Source: Bradyrhizobium icense (lineage in GTDB: Bacteria > Pseudomonadota > Alphaproteobacteria > Rhizobiales > Xanthobacteraceae). Taken from it: a stretch of 64,000 nucleotides of DNA. Location of the stretch: the NCBI RefSeq assembly GCF_001693385.1, contig NZ_CP016428.1, positions 6,014,001-6,078,000 of the forward strand, given 5' to 3'. A program made the translations under genes and the position numbers. Shown here one piece after another: positions 8,725 to 17,313 of this stretch (its first letter is position 1; each line of letters begins with the position of its first letter). The notes under the pieces were generated by a model. It did no database searches. It saw nothing but the letters and a program-made list of their open reading frames with translations, and had not been told where the DNA came from.

Positions 8725-9657
8725 TCAGGACTTTTCTGCGTCCTTCTTCTTTGGCCGCGGCGGTCCCTCGACCGGCGACAGCGACTTCAGATATTCCGCG
8801 ACAGCCTCGCGATCCTCGGCTGACAATTGCGACGTGTTCCTGATGACGCGCGCCATCGATCCGCCCGCAGTGTCACCATCGGGCGTTTGCCCAGTTTCGA
8901 GGAAGTAGGCGATATCCTTCGCGCTCCACTCCTCCAATCTTTTCTGGGTGATGTTGGGCACCCAGCCCTCTCCTTCGGGATTGGGCCCGCCTGCAAAGCG
9001 CTGCGCGTCGACGATGCCGCCGAGCAAGTTGCGCGGGCTGTGGCACTCGGCGCAGTGGCCAAGACTGTTGACGAGGTAGGCGCCGCGATTCCATGACGCC
9101 GAACGTGAGGCATCCGACGTAAATGGTTTGCCGTCCGCGAACAAATGTTTCCAGACGCCGATGTTGCGGCGGATGTTGAACGGGAACGGCACATCATGGT
9201 CGCGCGGCTTGCCAGCCACCGGCTCCAGCGTCTTCAGATAGGCGAAGAGGTCGCGAACGTCCTCGACCTTCGTGTGCCGATAGGACGCATAGGGAAAAGA
9301 TGGGAAATAATGCGTGCCTGCCGGTGAAGTGCCCTTGAGCACCGCGGTGACGAAATCCGCTTCGCTCCACCGACCAATGCCGTAAGCGGGATCAGGCGAG
9401 ATGTTGGGGACATAGAAGGTGCCGAACGGCGAAGGCATGGCGAGCCCGCCACCCAGCTTCAAACGATCGGGCTGATTAGGCACCGCGTGGCAGGAGGAAC
9501 AACCGCCGGCATTGAACGCTGCGAGGCCGTTGGCAAGGTTCGGCGCGTAAGGCGTAAGCTCGGATGAAGCCACGGCCGCGGGCACCGTTAGCCACCAGAA
9601 AACACCGAAGCCAGCAGCGCCCGCCAAAATCACGCCAAGGAGAAGTCCTCGCAGCAT
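8725..9657 (-). CDS. Membrane-anchored diheme cytochrome c
   Basis: 310 residues with an N-terminal hydrophobic anchor (about 5-25) and two c-type heme sites, CSSCH at 53-57 and CAECH at 202-206, each followed by the usual Pro-rich loop and distal methionine regions. The layout matches the cytochrome subunits of membrane-bound periplasmic dehydrogenases (alcohol or aldehyde dehydrogenase type). It probably passes electrons from a periplasmic oxidation to the respiratory chain. No dehydrogenase is adjacent; the nearest candidate is the CoxL-like protein about 1.3 kb away on the same strand, separated by a gene of opposite direction. The C-terminus is Lys-rich. Confidence 0.85.
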   Translation of the reverse strand: MLRGLLLGVILAGAAGFGVFWWLTVPAAVASSELTPYAPNLANGLAAFNAGGCSSCHAVPNQPDRLKLGGGLAMPSPFGTFYVPNISPDPAYGIGRWSEADFVTAVLKGTSPAGTHYFPSFPYASYRHTKVEDVRDLFAYLKTLEPVAGKPRDHDVPFPFNIRRNIGVWKHLFADGKPFTSDASRSASWNRGAYLVNSLGHCAECHSPRNLLGGIVDAQRFAGGPNPEGEGWVPNITQKRLEEWSAKDIAYFLETGQTPDGDTAGGSMARVIRNTSQLSAEDREAVAEYLKSLSPVEGPPRPKKKDAEKS

Positions 9658-9820
9658 TCACCGCACCATCGTCAGCGCCTCGACCACAACCAGTATGGCC
9701 GCACTTTATGTCATAAGCTGCCATGAAATTTCGGGCATTTGGCAGCCTTCCGGGAATAAAACCGGAAAATCGTTGTTTTGATGCTGACACTGCCGTTTGA
9801 TGGCAACAGGGAGAAACGCC

Positions 9821-10243
9821 ATGTCGAACAAGACCATGCTTGCTACGCTTGCGTTGGGCGCTGCGATTGTTCTTGCCGGTCCCGCTTTCGCCGAGAAGCT
9901 GAAGGCGAAACTCGACGGCAAGGCTCAGGTGCCGCCGAACACTAGCGCTGCCACCGGGTCCGCCGACCTCGACTACGATCCCGCCAGCAAAAAGCTGAGC
10001 TGGAAACTGACCTATTCCGGCCTGTCCGGGCCTGCCACCGCCGCGCATTTCCACGGCCCCGCGGAATCCGGCAAGAACGCCGGCGTGGCTGTTGCGATCC
10101 CCAACGCGACGTCGAGCCCGGTCGAGGGCAGCGCCACGCTCACCGATGCGCAGGCCGCAGACTTCGTGGCCGGCAGGTACTACATCAACATTCACACCGC
10201 AGCCAATCCGGCCGGCGAAATCCGCGGCCAGGTCACTAAGTAA
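9821..10243 (+). CDS. Secreted CHRD domain protein
   Basis: 140 residues from the ATG at 9821, preceded by the ribosome binding site cagggaga. A signal peptide (about 1-22, ending AFAEK) leads into a single CHRD domain, recognisable by LSWKLTYSGLSGPATAAHFHGP and the end YYINIHTAANPAGEIRGQV. The domain occurs in chordin and in many bacterial secreted proteins; its bacterial function is unclear. A terminator shared with the convergent cytochrome gene follows. Confidence 0.88.
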   Translation: MSNKTMLATLALGAAIVLAGPAFAEKLKAKLDGKAQVPPNTSAATGSADLDYDPASKKLSWKLTYSGLSGPATAAHFHGPAESGKNAGVAVAIPNATSSPVEGSATLTDAQAADFVAGRYYINIHTAANPAGEIRGQVTK

Positions 10244-10270
10244 CGACGGACAAGATCGCGAGGCCAACAC

Positions 10271-10306
10271 TAAAGGGGCGGACACCGCAAGGGTTCGCCC
10301 CTTTGT
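10271..10306. terminator. Bidirectional intrinsic terminator
   Basis: Arms aaaggggcg (10272-10280) and cgcccctttg (10297-10306) enclose a 16-base loop, with additional partial pairing inside (gaca/gggt region). It lies between the convergent CHRD and cytochrome genes. Confidence 0.65.
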
Positions 10307-10327
10307 TACGATTCGACGGCTGCGTCG

Positions 10328-10780
10328 TCAGCCCTTGACGCGGAATTTTTCGTGGCAACCCACACACACCTTGTTGAGCTCGGGAAATTCCGCCTTCAGG
10401 CTGTTCGCATCCTTGATCTTGGCCTTGGCTTGGTCGACCGCTTTCACGAATGTCGCAGAGTGCGCCTCGAAATCTGCTCGCTCCGTCCATACCTTGGGCG
10501 ATGCGTAATACTCGCCCTTCGTCGGCTTCAACCCCTTGATGCTCTCCGGGAACAATGACGGGAAGCGCTTCGCGACGTCATCGAGCTCTGCCAGCGCCTT
10601 GTCGACGGCAGCCTGATCGTAAGGCTTTTTGTCCTTGGCTATATCCGAAAGCGCAATCGCGCTCGTGAGGTTGGACTTCATCGCGAGCTGGGTCTTGTCG
10701 ACCTGCTCCTGTGGATTCTGCGCCAGCGCTACACCGGCACCAAGCAGTAGGGTTCCAGTCAGAGTGATGGTTCTACGCAT
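10328..10780 (-). CDS. Cytochrome c' / c-556 family protein
   Basis: 150 residues from the ATG at 10780. Signal peptide (1-20, ending GVALA) and a four-helix-bundle-type mature protein with the single heme site CVGCH at 139-143, close to the C-terminus as in cytochrome c' and c-556. Periplasmic; roles in this family include electron transfer and NO binding. It follows the CoxL-like gene on the same strand after 138 bp, so co-transcription is possible but not shown. An upstream in-frame extension is rejected because the signal peptide begins at this ATG. Confidence 0.88.
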   Translation of the reverse strand: MRRTITLTGTLLLGAGVALAQNPQEQVDKTQLAMKSNLTSAIALSDIAKDKKPYDQAAVDKALAELDDVAKRFPSLFPESIKGLKPTKGEYYASPKVWTERADFEAHSATFVKAVDQAKAKIKDANSLKAEFPELNKVCVGCHEKFRVKG

Positions 10781-10918
10781 CGGCAAAATCTCCGTTTCCA
10801 GCCTCATGGTGGTTTTTGCGCGGGATATTCCTGATCCACATACGCCGCACCGGCAGGCGCGACGTCGCATCTCTTCAACACCATGCCCGGTGTTTCATTC
10901 CATGGGCAGCAGCAAACG

Positions 10919-13228
10919 TCAGAGATTATGCCGTTTCTGTGCCTCGCGGATTGCGATCCAGACCCGCTCGGCCGTGGCCGGCATGTCGATGTGATCGATC
11001 TTGTACTCGCGCCACAGGCCCTCGATGATCGCGTTGACCACCGCGGGGCAGGAGCCGATCGCACCCGCCTCGCCCGCACCCTTGACGCCGAGCGGATTGG
11101 TCGTGCACGGCACGTTGTGCGTCTCGAAATGGAATGACGGACCGTCGGAAGCCCGCGGCACCGCATAATCCATGAAGGTGCCGGTGACGAGTTGGCCATC
11201 GGTTGCACTATAGACCGCCTGCTCCATCAAGGCCTGACCGATGCCCTGCATTGCCCCGCCATGCACCTGGCCGGCCAGCAGCAGCGGATTGAGCGTCACG
11301 CCGAAATCGTCGACGATGACGTAGTTGTCGATCCTGATGATGCCGGTTGCGGGATCGATCTCGACTTCTGCGAGATGCGTGCCGTTCGGGTAGGTGCCGT
11401 CGGCCTGCGCAAACGTCGCGCTCGCATTCAGTTTCGAGGGATCGACGCCAGGGCGCTTCGCGAGGTCGGCAAAGCTGATCGATCGATCGGTGCCGGCGAT
11501 ACGCACGACGCCGTTGCTGATCTCGAGGTCGCCCGCGCTGGTCTCCAGCGCCTCTGCGGCGATCTCCTTTAGCTTGTGGCCGAGTTCGCGCGTGGCGCGC
11601 TCGACGCTGACGCCGCCGGTCGGAATCGACGCCGAGCCGCCGGTGCCGAGACCGTTGGCGATCTTGTCGGTATCGCCCTGCAGGACGTGGACGCGCTCCG
11701 GCGGCACGCCGAACTGCTCGGCGACCAGTTGCGCGTAAGCCGTCTGGTGACCCTGCCCGCTCGACTGCGTGCCGATCAGGATGTTGATGTCGCCGTTGGG
11801 ATCGAGCGCGACATTGGCGGTCTCCTCGCCCATCGTACCGCAGATCTCGACATAGCAGGACATGCCGATGCCTCGCACCAGACCTTGCTTCTTCGCCGCC
11901 TTGGCGCGCTTCGGAAATTCCTTCCAGTTGGCGACTTCCATCGCGCGTTTCATATGCGCGGTGAAGTCGCCGGAATCGTAGACCTTTCCAGTCGCGGTCT
12001 TGTAGGGCATCGCCTTCGGCGGAATGAAATTCTTGCGCCGGATCGCATCCGGCGTCACCCCGAGCTTTCGCGCGGCCGCATCGACAAGGCGTTCGACCAC
12101 ATAGGCCGCTTCGGGACGCCCTGCGCCGCGATAGGCGTCTACCGGCACGGTGTTGGTGAACACGGTACGGACGCGGCAATGGAAGGCCTGGATATCATAA
12201 AGCCCCGGCAGCATGCCGGCGCCGCCATGAGGGATATAGGGCCCGAAGGTCGAGAGGTAGGCGCCCATGTCGCCCATTAGGTCGACGTCCATGCCCAAAA
12301 ATTTGCCGTCCTCGGCCAGCGCCATCTTCGCGGTCGTGACGTTGTCGCGGCCCTGCGCGTCGCCCATGAAGTGATCGGAGCGATCGGCGGTCCACTTGAT
12401 GGTCTTGCGCAGCTTGCGCGCCGCCACCGAAATCAGCGCATATTCGCGATAGGGAAACAATTTGGTGCCGAAGCCGCCGCCGACGTCGGGGCAGATCACC
12501 CGCATCTTCTCCATCGGAATCTTCAGCACCATGCCGCACAGGATTTCGCGCAGGCGATGGCTGCCCTGGCTGCCGATTGTCAGCGTCAGATGATCACGCT
12601 TGGCGTCGTATTCGGCGACCGCGGCGCGCGTCTCCATAAAGTTGGTGATGACGCGCGGGTTGACGATCGATATCTCGGCGATCGCATGCGCCTTGGCAAA
12701 GGCGGCCTCAGCCGCCTTCTTGTCGCCGATCGACACGTCGAACAGCACGTTGCCAGGCTTGTCGGGCCAGACCTGTGGCGCGTCCTTCTTCACGGCATTG
12801 ACGACGCCGACCACCGACGGAAGCGGCGTCCATTTGACGTCGATCGCCTCGATCGCATCTCGCGCCTGGTCGATCGTGTCGGCGACCACGAAGGCGACGG
12901 CGTCGCCGACGTGGCGAACTTCGTCCTTGCAGAGGATCGGGTATGGCGGGCCGGTGAACGGATCGGTTTCCAGGTTGAACAGGCACGGCAGATCGCCGAG
13001 ATCGGCGACTTCAGCCGCGGTCAGGATCAACGACACGCCCGGCATCCCGCGGGCCTTGGCGACGTTGAGGGTGAATTTCGCGTGCGCATGCGGCGAGCGC
13101 AGCATCAGCGCATGCAACGCCGGCTGCGGCGAGTGGTCGTCGGTGTAGCGGCCCTTGCCGCGAATGAGCGCATCGTCTTCCTTGCGAAGAACGCTTTGAC
13201 CGACGCCAAACTTGATGGGAGTTGCCAT
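10919..13228 (-). CDS. Xanthine dehydrogenase family molybdopterin-binding subunit (form II CoxL-like), orphan
   Basis: 769 residues from the ATG at 13228, the normal size for large subunits of this family. Features: TDDHSPQPALHALMLRSPHAHA at about 29-50, the Moco-binding DVGGGFGTK at 248-256, and the catalytic glutamate in KGAGEAGAIG (about residue 720). The loop that in true CO dehydrogenases reads AYxCSFR is AYRGAGR here (365-371), the form II signature, so this is not a proven CO dehydrogenase; it should hydroxylate an aldehyde or N-heterocycle. The FAD (CoxM) and 2Fe-2S (CoxS) subunit genes that normally flank it are absent on both sides. The upstream in-frame extension of 66 codons crosses a terminator and is not used. 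Confidence 0.85.
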   Translation of the reverse strand: MATPIKFGVGQSVLRKEDDALIRGKGRYTDDHSPQPALHALMLRSPHAHAKFTLNVAKARGMPGVSLILTAAEVADLGDLPCLFNLETDPFTGPPYPILCKDEVRHVGDAVAFVVADTIDQARDAIEAIDVKWTPLPSVVGVVNAVKKDAPQVWPDKPGNVLFDVSIGDKKAAEAAFAKAHAIAEISIVNPRVITNFMETRAAVAEYDAKRDHLTLTIGSQGSHRLREILCGMVLKIPMEKMRVICPDVGGGFGTKLFPYREYALISVAARKLRKTIKWTADRSDHFMGDAQGRDNVTTAKMALAEDGKFLGMDVDLMGDMGAYLSTFGPYIPHGGAGMLPGLYDIQAFHCRVRTVFTNTVPVDAYRGAGRPEAAYVVERLVDAAARKLGVTPDAIRRKNFIPPKAMPYKTATGKVYDSGDFTAHMKRAMEVANWKEFPKRAKAAKKQGLVRGIGMSCYVEICGTMGEETANVALDPNGDINILIGTQSSGQGHQTAYAQLVAEQFGVPPERVHVLQGDTDKIANGLGTGGSASIPTGGVSVERATRELGHKLKEIAAEALETSAGDLEISNGVVRIAGTDRSISFADLAKRPGVDPSKLNASATFAQADGTYPNGTHLAEVEIDPATGIIRIDNYVIVDDFGVTLNPLLLAGQVHGGAMQGIGQALMEQAVYSATDGQLVTGTFMDYAVPRASDGPSFHFETHNVPCTTNPLGVKGAGEAGAIGSCPAVVNAIIEGLWREYKIDHIDMPATAERVWIAIREAQKRHNL

Positions 13229-13365
13229 CGTATCTCCAATTCCCGGTTTTCCAGCGGCGCCATATTGCAGCGGTTCCCTGCCCAGCGCAAACCGCTTTCG
13301 CCCGAATTGCCACAGCACCGGCGCAAGCGAATCGCCGCGCAGCGCGACCCTTTTCGCGCCTGCAC

Positions 13366-13396
13366 AACAAAAAGCCCCGGACAATGCCGGGGCTTT
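13366..13396 (-). terminator. Intrinsic terminator of the outer-membrane protein gene
   Basis: Arms aaagccccgg (13371-13380) and ccggggcttt (13387-13396) with a 6-base loop. Read on the minus strand the hairpin is followed by tttttgttg, a good T-tract, so it ends transcription coming from the porin-like gene. Confidence 0.85.
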
Positions 13397-13426
13397 GGTC
13401 TTTATGGAAGGAAGATAACGCCGCAA

Positions 13427-14299
13427 TCAATACTTTGCGACCACCGGGCCGCCGAACGTGTAGTTCAGGCCGACACGCAGGACATGGTCGTGGAAGCGCG
13501 TATCCACGTCGGCGCGAATCGCACTGGCTGGTGCGAGCGAGAAGCTACCCGCGCGGAAGCTGTCGAAATCCATATAGAGGTATTCGAGCTTGGCGCTCCA
13601 GTTGTTGGTGATCTTGCCTTCGACACCAGCGCCAACCGTCCAGCCGAAGCGGATATCGTCGTTCGAGGCGACCGAGACGACCGCAACACCGGCCGGCGTC
13701 ACGCCAGCCATCGTGCCCGTGGTCTTGAACGAGCCATAGGCGAGACCGCCGGTGCCGTAGAACAGAACCCGGGGAGTTGCGAGCACACCGACGCGGCCGC
13801 GCAGGGTGCCAAACCACTCAAGGTGCGTATCGACGGCAAGGCTGGTCCCCGTCACGCCCGGCGGCAGGAACGTCAAGCCGGGAAGGCACGGTCCGCCGAT
13901 GCCCGTCGCGGCGCAGCGAAACACGCCTCTGCCCTTCTCGTCCGACCACTGCGCGTCGGCTTCAATACCGAACACCCAGTTGTTGCTCTGCCAGTTGTAA
14001 CCGATCTGGCCGCCAGCGATGGCGCCGTCCATGTCGTAGCCGGCACTGGTAATGGAGCCGGCCGGCGGAGCAATCGGCAGTCCGGTGGCCGTGTTGAAGT
14101 AAGAAACGTCCGAGTGGCCGCGGCCCCAGCTATAGCCGGCGTTACCGCCGATATAGAAACCGGTCCAGTTCCAGACCTCGACCACAGGCGGCGGCGCCTT
14201 GGTGTAGCGCGGCGCCATGTCGGCTGCGGACGCGACCGAAGTCGCAGCCATTACAGCCAGTGCCGAAGCCGCAATTGCCTTGAAAGCTGAAGCGCGCAT
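13427..14299 (-). CDS. Outer-membrane beta-barrel protein (Omp25/Omp31-like)
   Basis: 290 residues. Signal peptide of about 25 residues (ending ASAAD), then MAPRYTKAPPP and NWTGFYIGGNAGYSWG, the start typical of rhizobial Omp25/RopB-like eight-stranded barrels, with alternating hydrophobic strands to the end. The last residues, VGLNYTFGGPVVAKY, contain the terminal strand. Probably an abundant structural outer-membrane protein. A good ribosome binding site (ggagagggg) precedes the ATG, and the AT-rich 170-bp leader suggests its own strong promoter. It has its own terminator. Confidence 0.88.
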   Translation of the reverse strand: MRASAFKAIAASALAVMAATSVASAADMAPRYTKAPPPVVEVWNWTGFYIGGNAGYSWGRGHSDVSYFNTATGLPIAPPAGSITSAGYDMDGAIAGGQIGYNWQSNNWVFGIEADAQWSDEKGRGVFRCAATGIGGPCLPGLTFLPPGVTGTSLAVDTHLEWFGTLRGRVGVLATPRVLFYGTGGLAYGSFKTTGTMAGVTPAGVAVVSVASNDDIRFGWTVGAGVEGKITNNWSAKLEYLYMDFDSFRAGSFSLAPASAIRADVDTRFHDHVLRVGLNYTFGGPVVAKY

Positions 14300-14472
14300 G
14301 AATGCCCCTCTCCGAAAAACCGTTAATTAAATCTGGGATCAACTTAACGCGGAGTCGCGCCCCAATCATTTACGGATCGGCCGCAAATGGCGTTTTGTGG
14401 ACGCCTGTTGCAAAAATGCCCTAATGCAGCCATAACGCGCCTTATTCATTATTCCTTTTTATTTACAGCCGT

Positions 14473-16014
14473 TTAAGGACCAGACCTCCGGTCACGCAGC
14501 AGCGAGAATATCCAACCCCGGCCAAACAGCAGCATGATCACGACCCCGTACACGAACGCACCGGTCACGATCAGCAACGCCAATGCGGTCTCATCGCGGA
14601 ACGTGTGCATCTGCGCGAAGTAGACGTTTGCGAATCGCGCGGTGGCCCACAGCGCGGCGCCGAGTACGATACCGGCCGCGGCGAACTTGGCGAGCGACGT
14701 CATCCAGGCGCGGTCGAGTTCGAGGTAGCCCGCCCGCATCGCGAAGGCGAGCACCAGCAAAAGATTGACCCAGGCCCCAATGGCGGTGGCGAGCGCCAGG
14801 CCGATTTGCGCCAGCGCGCCCATCAACGCGACCTTCAGCGCCACGTTGACAGCAACACCGGTCAGCGCTGCCTTGACCGGCGTCGCGGTATCCTGACGGG
14901 CATAGAAGGTTGCTACCGCACTGCGGATAGTCACGAACGGAATGAGTCCGATGGCGTAAGCGGCCAGCGTGGCGCCGGCAGCCACCGCATCCGCGTTCGA
15001 GAACGCGCCACGCGCAAACATCGCGCGCATGATCACATCAGGCACGGTCAGGAAGGCGGCGACGAAAGGCACCGAAAACAGCAGCGAGAATTCGAACGCC
15101 CGCCGCTGCGCGGCGGATACACCGGTGATATCGTTCGCCGCAAGGCGCCGCGACATTTCCGGCAGCAACACGGTGCCGATGGCAATCCCGATCACGCCGA
15201 TCGGCAACTGGTTGAGACGGTCGGCGTAATACAGCGCCGAAAGCGCGCCCGCCGGCAGAAAGGTCGCGATGATCGTATCGGCGAACAACGCGATCTGCGT
15301 TCCCATCGAGCCGACGGTCGCAGGCCCCAGCGCCCGAAAGAACGCGCGCACGTCTTCATCGAATTTGATCGAAGCGAATTTCGGCAGGATACCGGTCTTT
15401 GCCGCATCACCTGCCAGCAGCAGGAATTCGAGGATGCCGGCGAGTAATACGCCCCATGCTGCGGCGTAGCCCGCGCCCGGAAAGAACGCCGCCAGCGCCA
15501 GCGTCGCCATCATCGACAGGTTGAGAAAGATCGGCGCGGCGGCGGCGCTAGCGAAACGGTGCATCACATTGAGCATGCCGCCATACAACGTCACCAGCGT
15601 GATCAGCAGCAAATACGGAAACGTGATCCGCGTCAGCGAAATCGCCAGTTCGCCACGCGCCGGATCATCCTTGAACCCCGGCGCGAGAATGGCGATCACC
15701 TCCGGCATGAACACCCAGGCCGCGACGAGCAGAACCACCTGGGCAGCAAACAGCAGCGTGAAGATGCGGTCGGCGAACAGTTTTGCCGACGTTTCGCTCT
15801 TGCCATGCAGATGCGCGTAAGCCGGCACGAAGGCGGCGTTGAAGGCACCTTCGGCGAAGATCGCGCGAAAATGATTGGGCAGCCGCAGCGCCACAAAAAA
15901 CGCGTCTGCAACGGGACCCGCGCCGAGGATGGCGGCGAGCATGATATCGCGCGCGAATCCGGTCAGCCGCGAAAGCAGCGTGTAACCGCCGACGGTGAAG
16001 ATGCGTCCGAGCAT
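14473..16014 (-). CDS. murJ: Lipid II flippase MurJ (MviN)
   Basis: 513 residues, polytopic, about 14 transmembrane segments. The N-terminus LGRIFTVGGYTLLSRLTGFARDIMLAAILGAGPVADAFFVALRLPN is the MurJ family signature with the conserved arginines, and the loop NHFRAIFAEGAFNAAFVP follows. MurJ flips lipid II for peptidoglycan synthesis across the inner membrane. Length is usual for the family. It is on the same strand as, and 115 bp downstream of, the aminotransferase gene; the spacer may be a repeat element. Confidence 0.93.
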   Translation of the reverse strand: MLGRIFTVGGYTLLSRLTGFARDIMLAAILGAGPVADAFFVALRLPNHFRAIFAEGAFNAAFVPAYAHLHGKSETSAKLFADRIFTLLFAAQVVLLVAAWVFMPEVIAILAPGFKDDPARGELAISLTRITFPYLLLITLVTLYGGMLNVMHRFASAAAAPIFLNLSMMATLALAAFFPGAGYAAAWGVLLAGILEFLLLAGDAAKTGILPKFASIKFDEDVRAFFRALGPATVGSMGTQIALFADTIIATFLPAGALSALYYADRLNQLPIGVIGIAIGTVLLPEMSRRLAANDITGVSAAQRRAFEFSLLFSVPFVAAFLTVPDVIMRAMFARGAFSNADAVAAGATLAAYAIGLIPFVTIRSAVATFYARQDTATPVKAALTGVAVNVALKVALMGALAQIGLALATAIGAWVNLLLVLAFAMRAGYLELDRAWMTSLAKFAAAGIVLGAALWATARFANVYFAQMHTFRDETALALLIVTGAFVYGVVIMLLFGRGWIFSLLRDRRSGP

Positions 16015-16063
16015 GCGCCGCTTCTAGCGCATATCGCGAGACGGGGAAATCAGGCAGCTAACG

Positions 16064-16140
16064 TTTAGGCATGATCCAGTCCGAAAACCGGAAGGCCACC
16101 TTGCGCTAACGCGGCCCTTCGGGTCGCCATTATGCCTGAA
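16064..16140. repeat. Possible short interspersed repeat (GGCATGATCC type)
   Basis: The spacer between murJ and the aminotransferase gene contains taggcatgatcc (16066-16077), then ccgaaaaccgga, and ends with atgcct (16132-16137), an inverted match to the start. GGCATGATCC...GAAAACCGG is, from memory, a frequent intergenic motif in Rhizobiales. The right end overlaps the stop codon of the aminotransferase gene. Copy number cannot be checked here. Confidence 0.35.
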
Positions 16141-17281
16141 GCGCGCCGCGCACCGCCTCGATGATGCGATCCTGCGTCGGCTCATCGAGATAGGCGTGAA
16201 TCGGCAGGCTGATGACATCGTCCGAGAGCTTTTCGCTCACCGGCAACCCGCCATCCGCAACCGGAAAATTCCGATAGGCCGTCTGCTGATGCATCGATTT
16301 CGCGTAATAGACCATCGTCGGCACGCCCTGCGCCTTCAGCGCTGCCGCAAAACCATCGCGGTCGATCCCCTTTGGCAGGCGGATGGTGTACTGCGCCCAA
16401 ACCGAGGTGCATCCGGAAGCCAGCCGCGGCACCGTCACGAAATTGCCGAGACCGCGCGCATAGCGTTCCGCAACGCGGTTGCGGGCCGCGATCTCGTCCT
16501 CGAAAATCTTCAACTTCTCGATCAGCACCGCCGCCTGCATCGTATCGAGCCGGCCGGTCAGGCCAAGACGTACGTTGTCGTATTTGTCGGAGCCCTGGCC
16601 GTGCACGCGGATACTGCGCAGCGTCTCGGCAAGTTTGTCATCGTCGGTAAAGATGGCGCCGCCATCGCCGAAGCAGCCGAGCGGCTTGGTCGGGAAGAAG
16701 CTGGTCGCGGTCGCAAGTCCCAAGGAGCCGATATGGCGGCCCTTGTAGCTCGCGCCAAAACCCTGCGCGGCATCATCGAGCACGAACAAACCTTCTGCCG
16801 CTGCGACCTCGGCGATCGCATCGTGGTCGGCGCTTTGGCCGAACAGGTCGACGGGGATCACGGCGCGCGGCTTCAGGCCGCGCTGCTTGGCGGTTGCGAT
16901 GCCGCGCTTGAGCGAGGCGGCATCCATATTGAAGGTTGCTTCGTCGACGTCGACGAACACCGGCGTTGCGCCGGTCAGCGCGACAGCTTCACCGGTCGCG
17001 CAGAACGTGAACGATGGACACAGGACAGCGTCCCCCGGGCCGACTTCCTTGGCCATCAGCACCATCAAAAGCGCATCCGTGCCGCTTGCGCAGCTCACGA
17101 CATGCTTGGCGCCGCAAAAATCGGCCAAGGCCTTTTCCAGCACGGCGACTTCCGGACCATTGATGAAGAGGCAATGGCTCGTCACACGCGAGATCGCCTC
17201 ATCGATCGATGTGCCAAGCCGACGGCGCTGCGAGGCGAGGTCATAGAAGGGAACGGGTTCTGGACGCATGTGCTGGTTCAT
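16130..17281 (-). CDS. DegT/DnrJ/EryC1/StrS aminotransferase, candidate sugar-nucleotide 3-aminotransferase
   Basis: 383 residues, fold type I PLP enzyme. Visible: substrate strand VPFYDLASQRR at the N-terminus, ASGTDALLMVL, DDAAQGFGASYKG with the PLP aspartate, and the Schiff-base lysine in SFFPTKPLGCFGDGGA. Members aminate keto sugar nucleotides. It is 32 bp downstream of a Gfo/Idh/MocA dehydrogenase on the same strand; such pairs act as 3-dehydrogenase plus 3-aminotransferase (GnnA/GnnB for UDP-GlcNAc3N in lipid A, WlbA/WlbE for UDP-GlcNAcA). Because bradyrhizobial lipid A is built on 2,3-diamino-2,3-dideoxyglucose, a GnnB role is attractive but is inference. Confidence 0.82.
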   Translation of the reverse strand: MNQHMRPEPVPFYDLASQRRRLGTSIDEAISRVTSHCLFINGPEVAVLEKALADFCGAKHVVSCASGTDALLMVLMAKEVGPGDAVLCPSFTFCATGEAVALTGATPVFVDVDEATFNMDAASLKRGIATAKQRGLKPRAVIPVDLFGQSADHDAIAEVAAAEGLFVLDDAAQGFGASYKGRHIGSLGLATATSFFPTKPLGCFGDGGAIFTDDDKLAETLRSIRVHGQGSDKYDNVRLGLTGRLDTMQAAVLIEKLKIFEDEIAARNRVAERYARGLGNFVTVPRLASGCTSVWAQYTIRLPKGIDRDGFAAALKAQGVPTMVYYAKSMHQQTAYRNFPVADGGLPVSEKLSDDVISLPIHAYLDEPTQDRIIEAVRGALQA

Positions 17282-17313
17282 GGAGCCTTGCAGAAATCTA
17301 ACGTGAGAGGTTC

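Noticed and set aside
10919..13228. Assignment as CO dehydrogenase large subunit (coxL)
   Set aside because: The active-site loop is AYRGAGR instead of AYxCSFR and partner subunits are missing.
12371..14290. 639-codon open frame antisense to the CoxL-like and porin genes
   Set aside because: It crosses two clear genes and a terminator and has no recognisable protein features; a GC-bias artefact.
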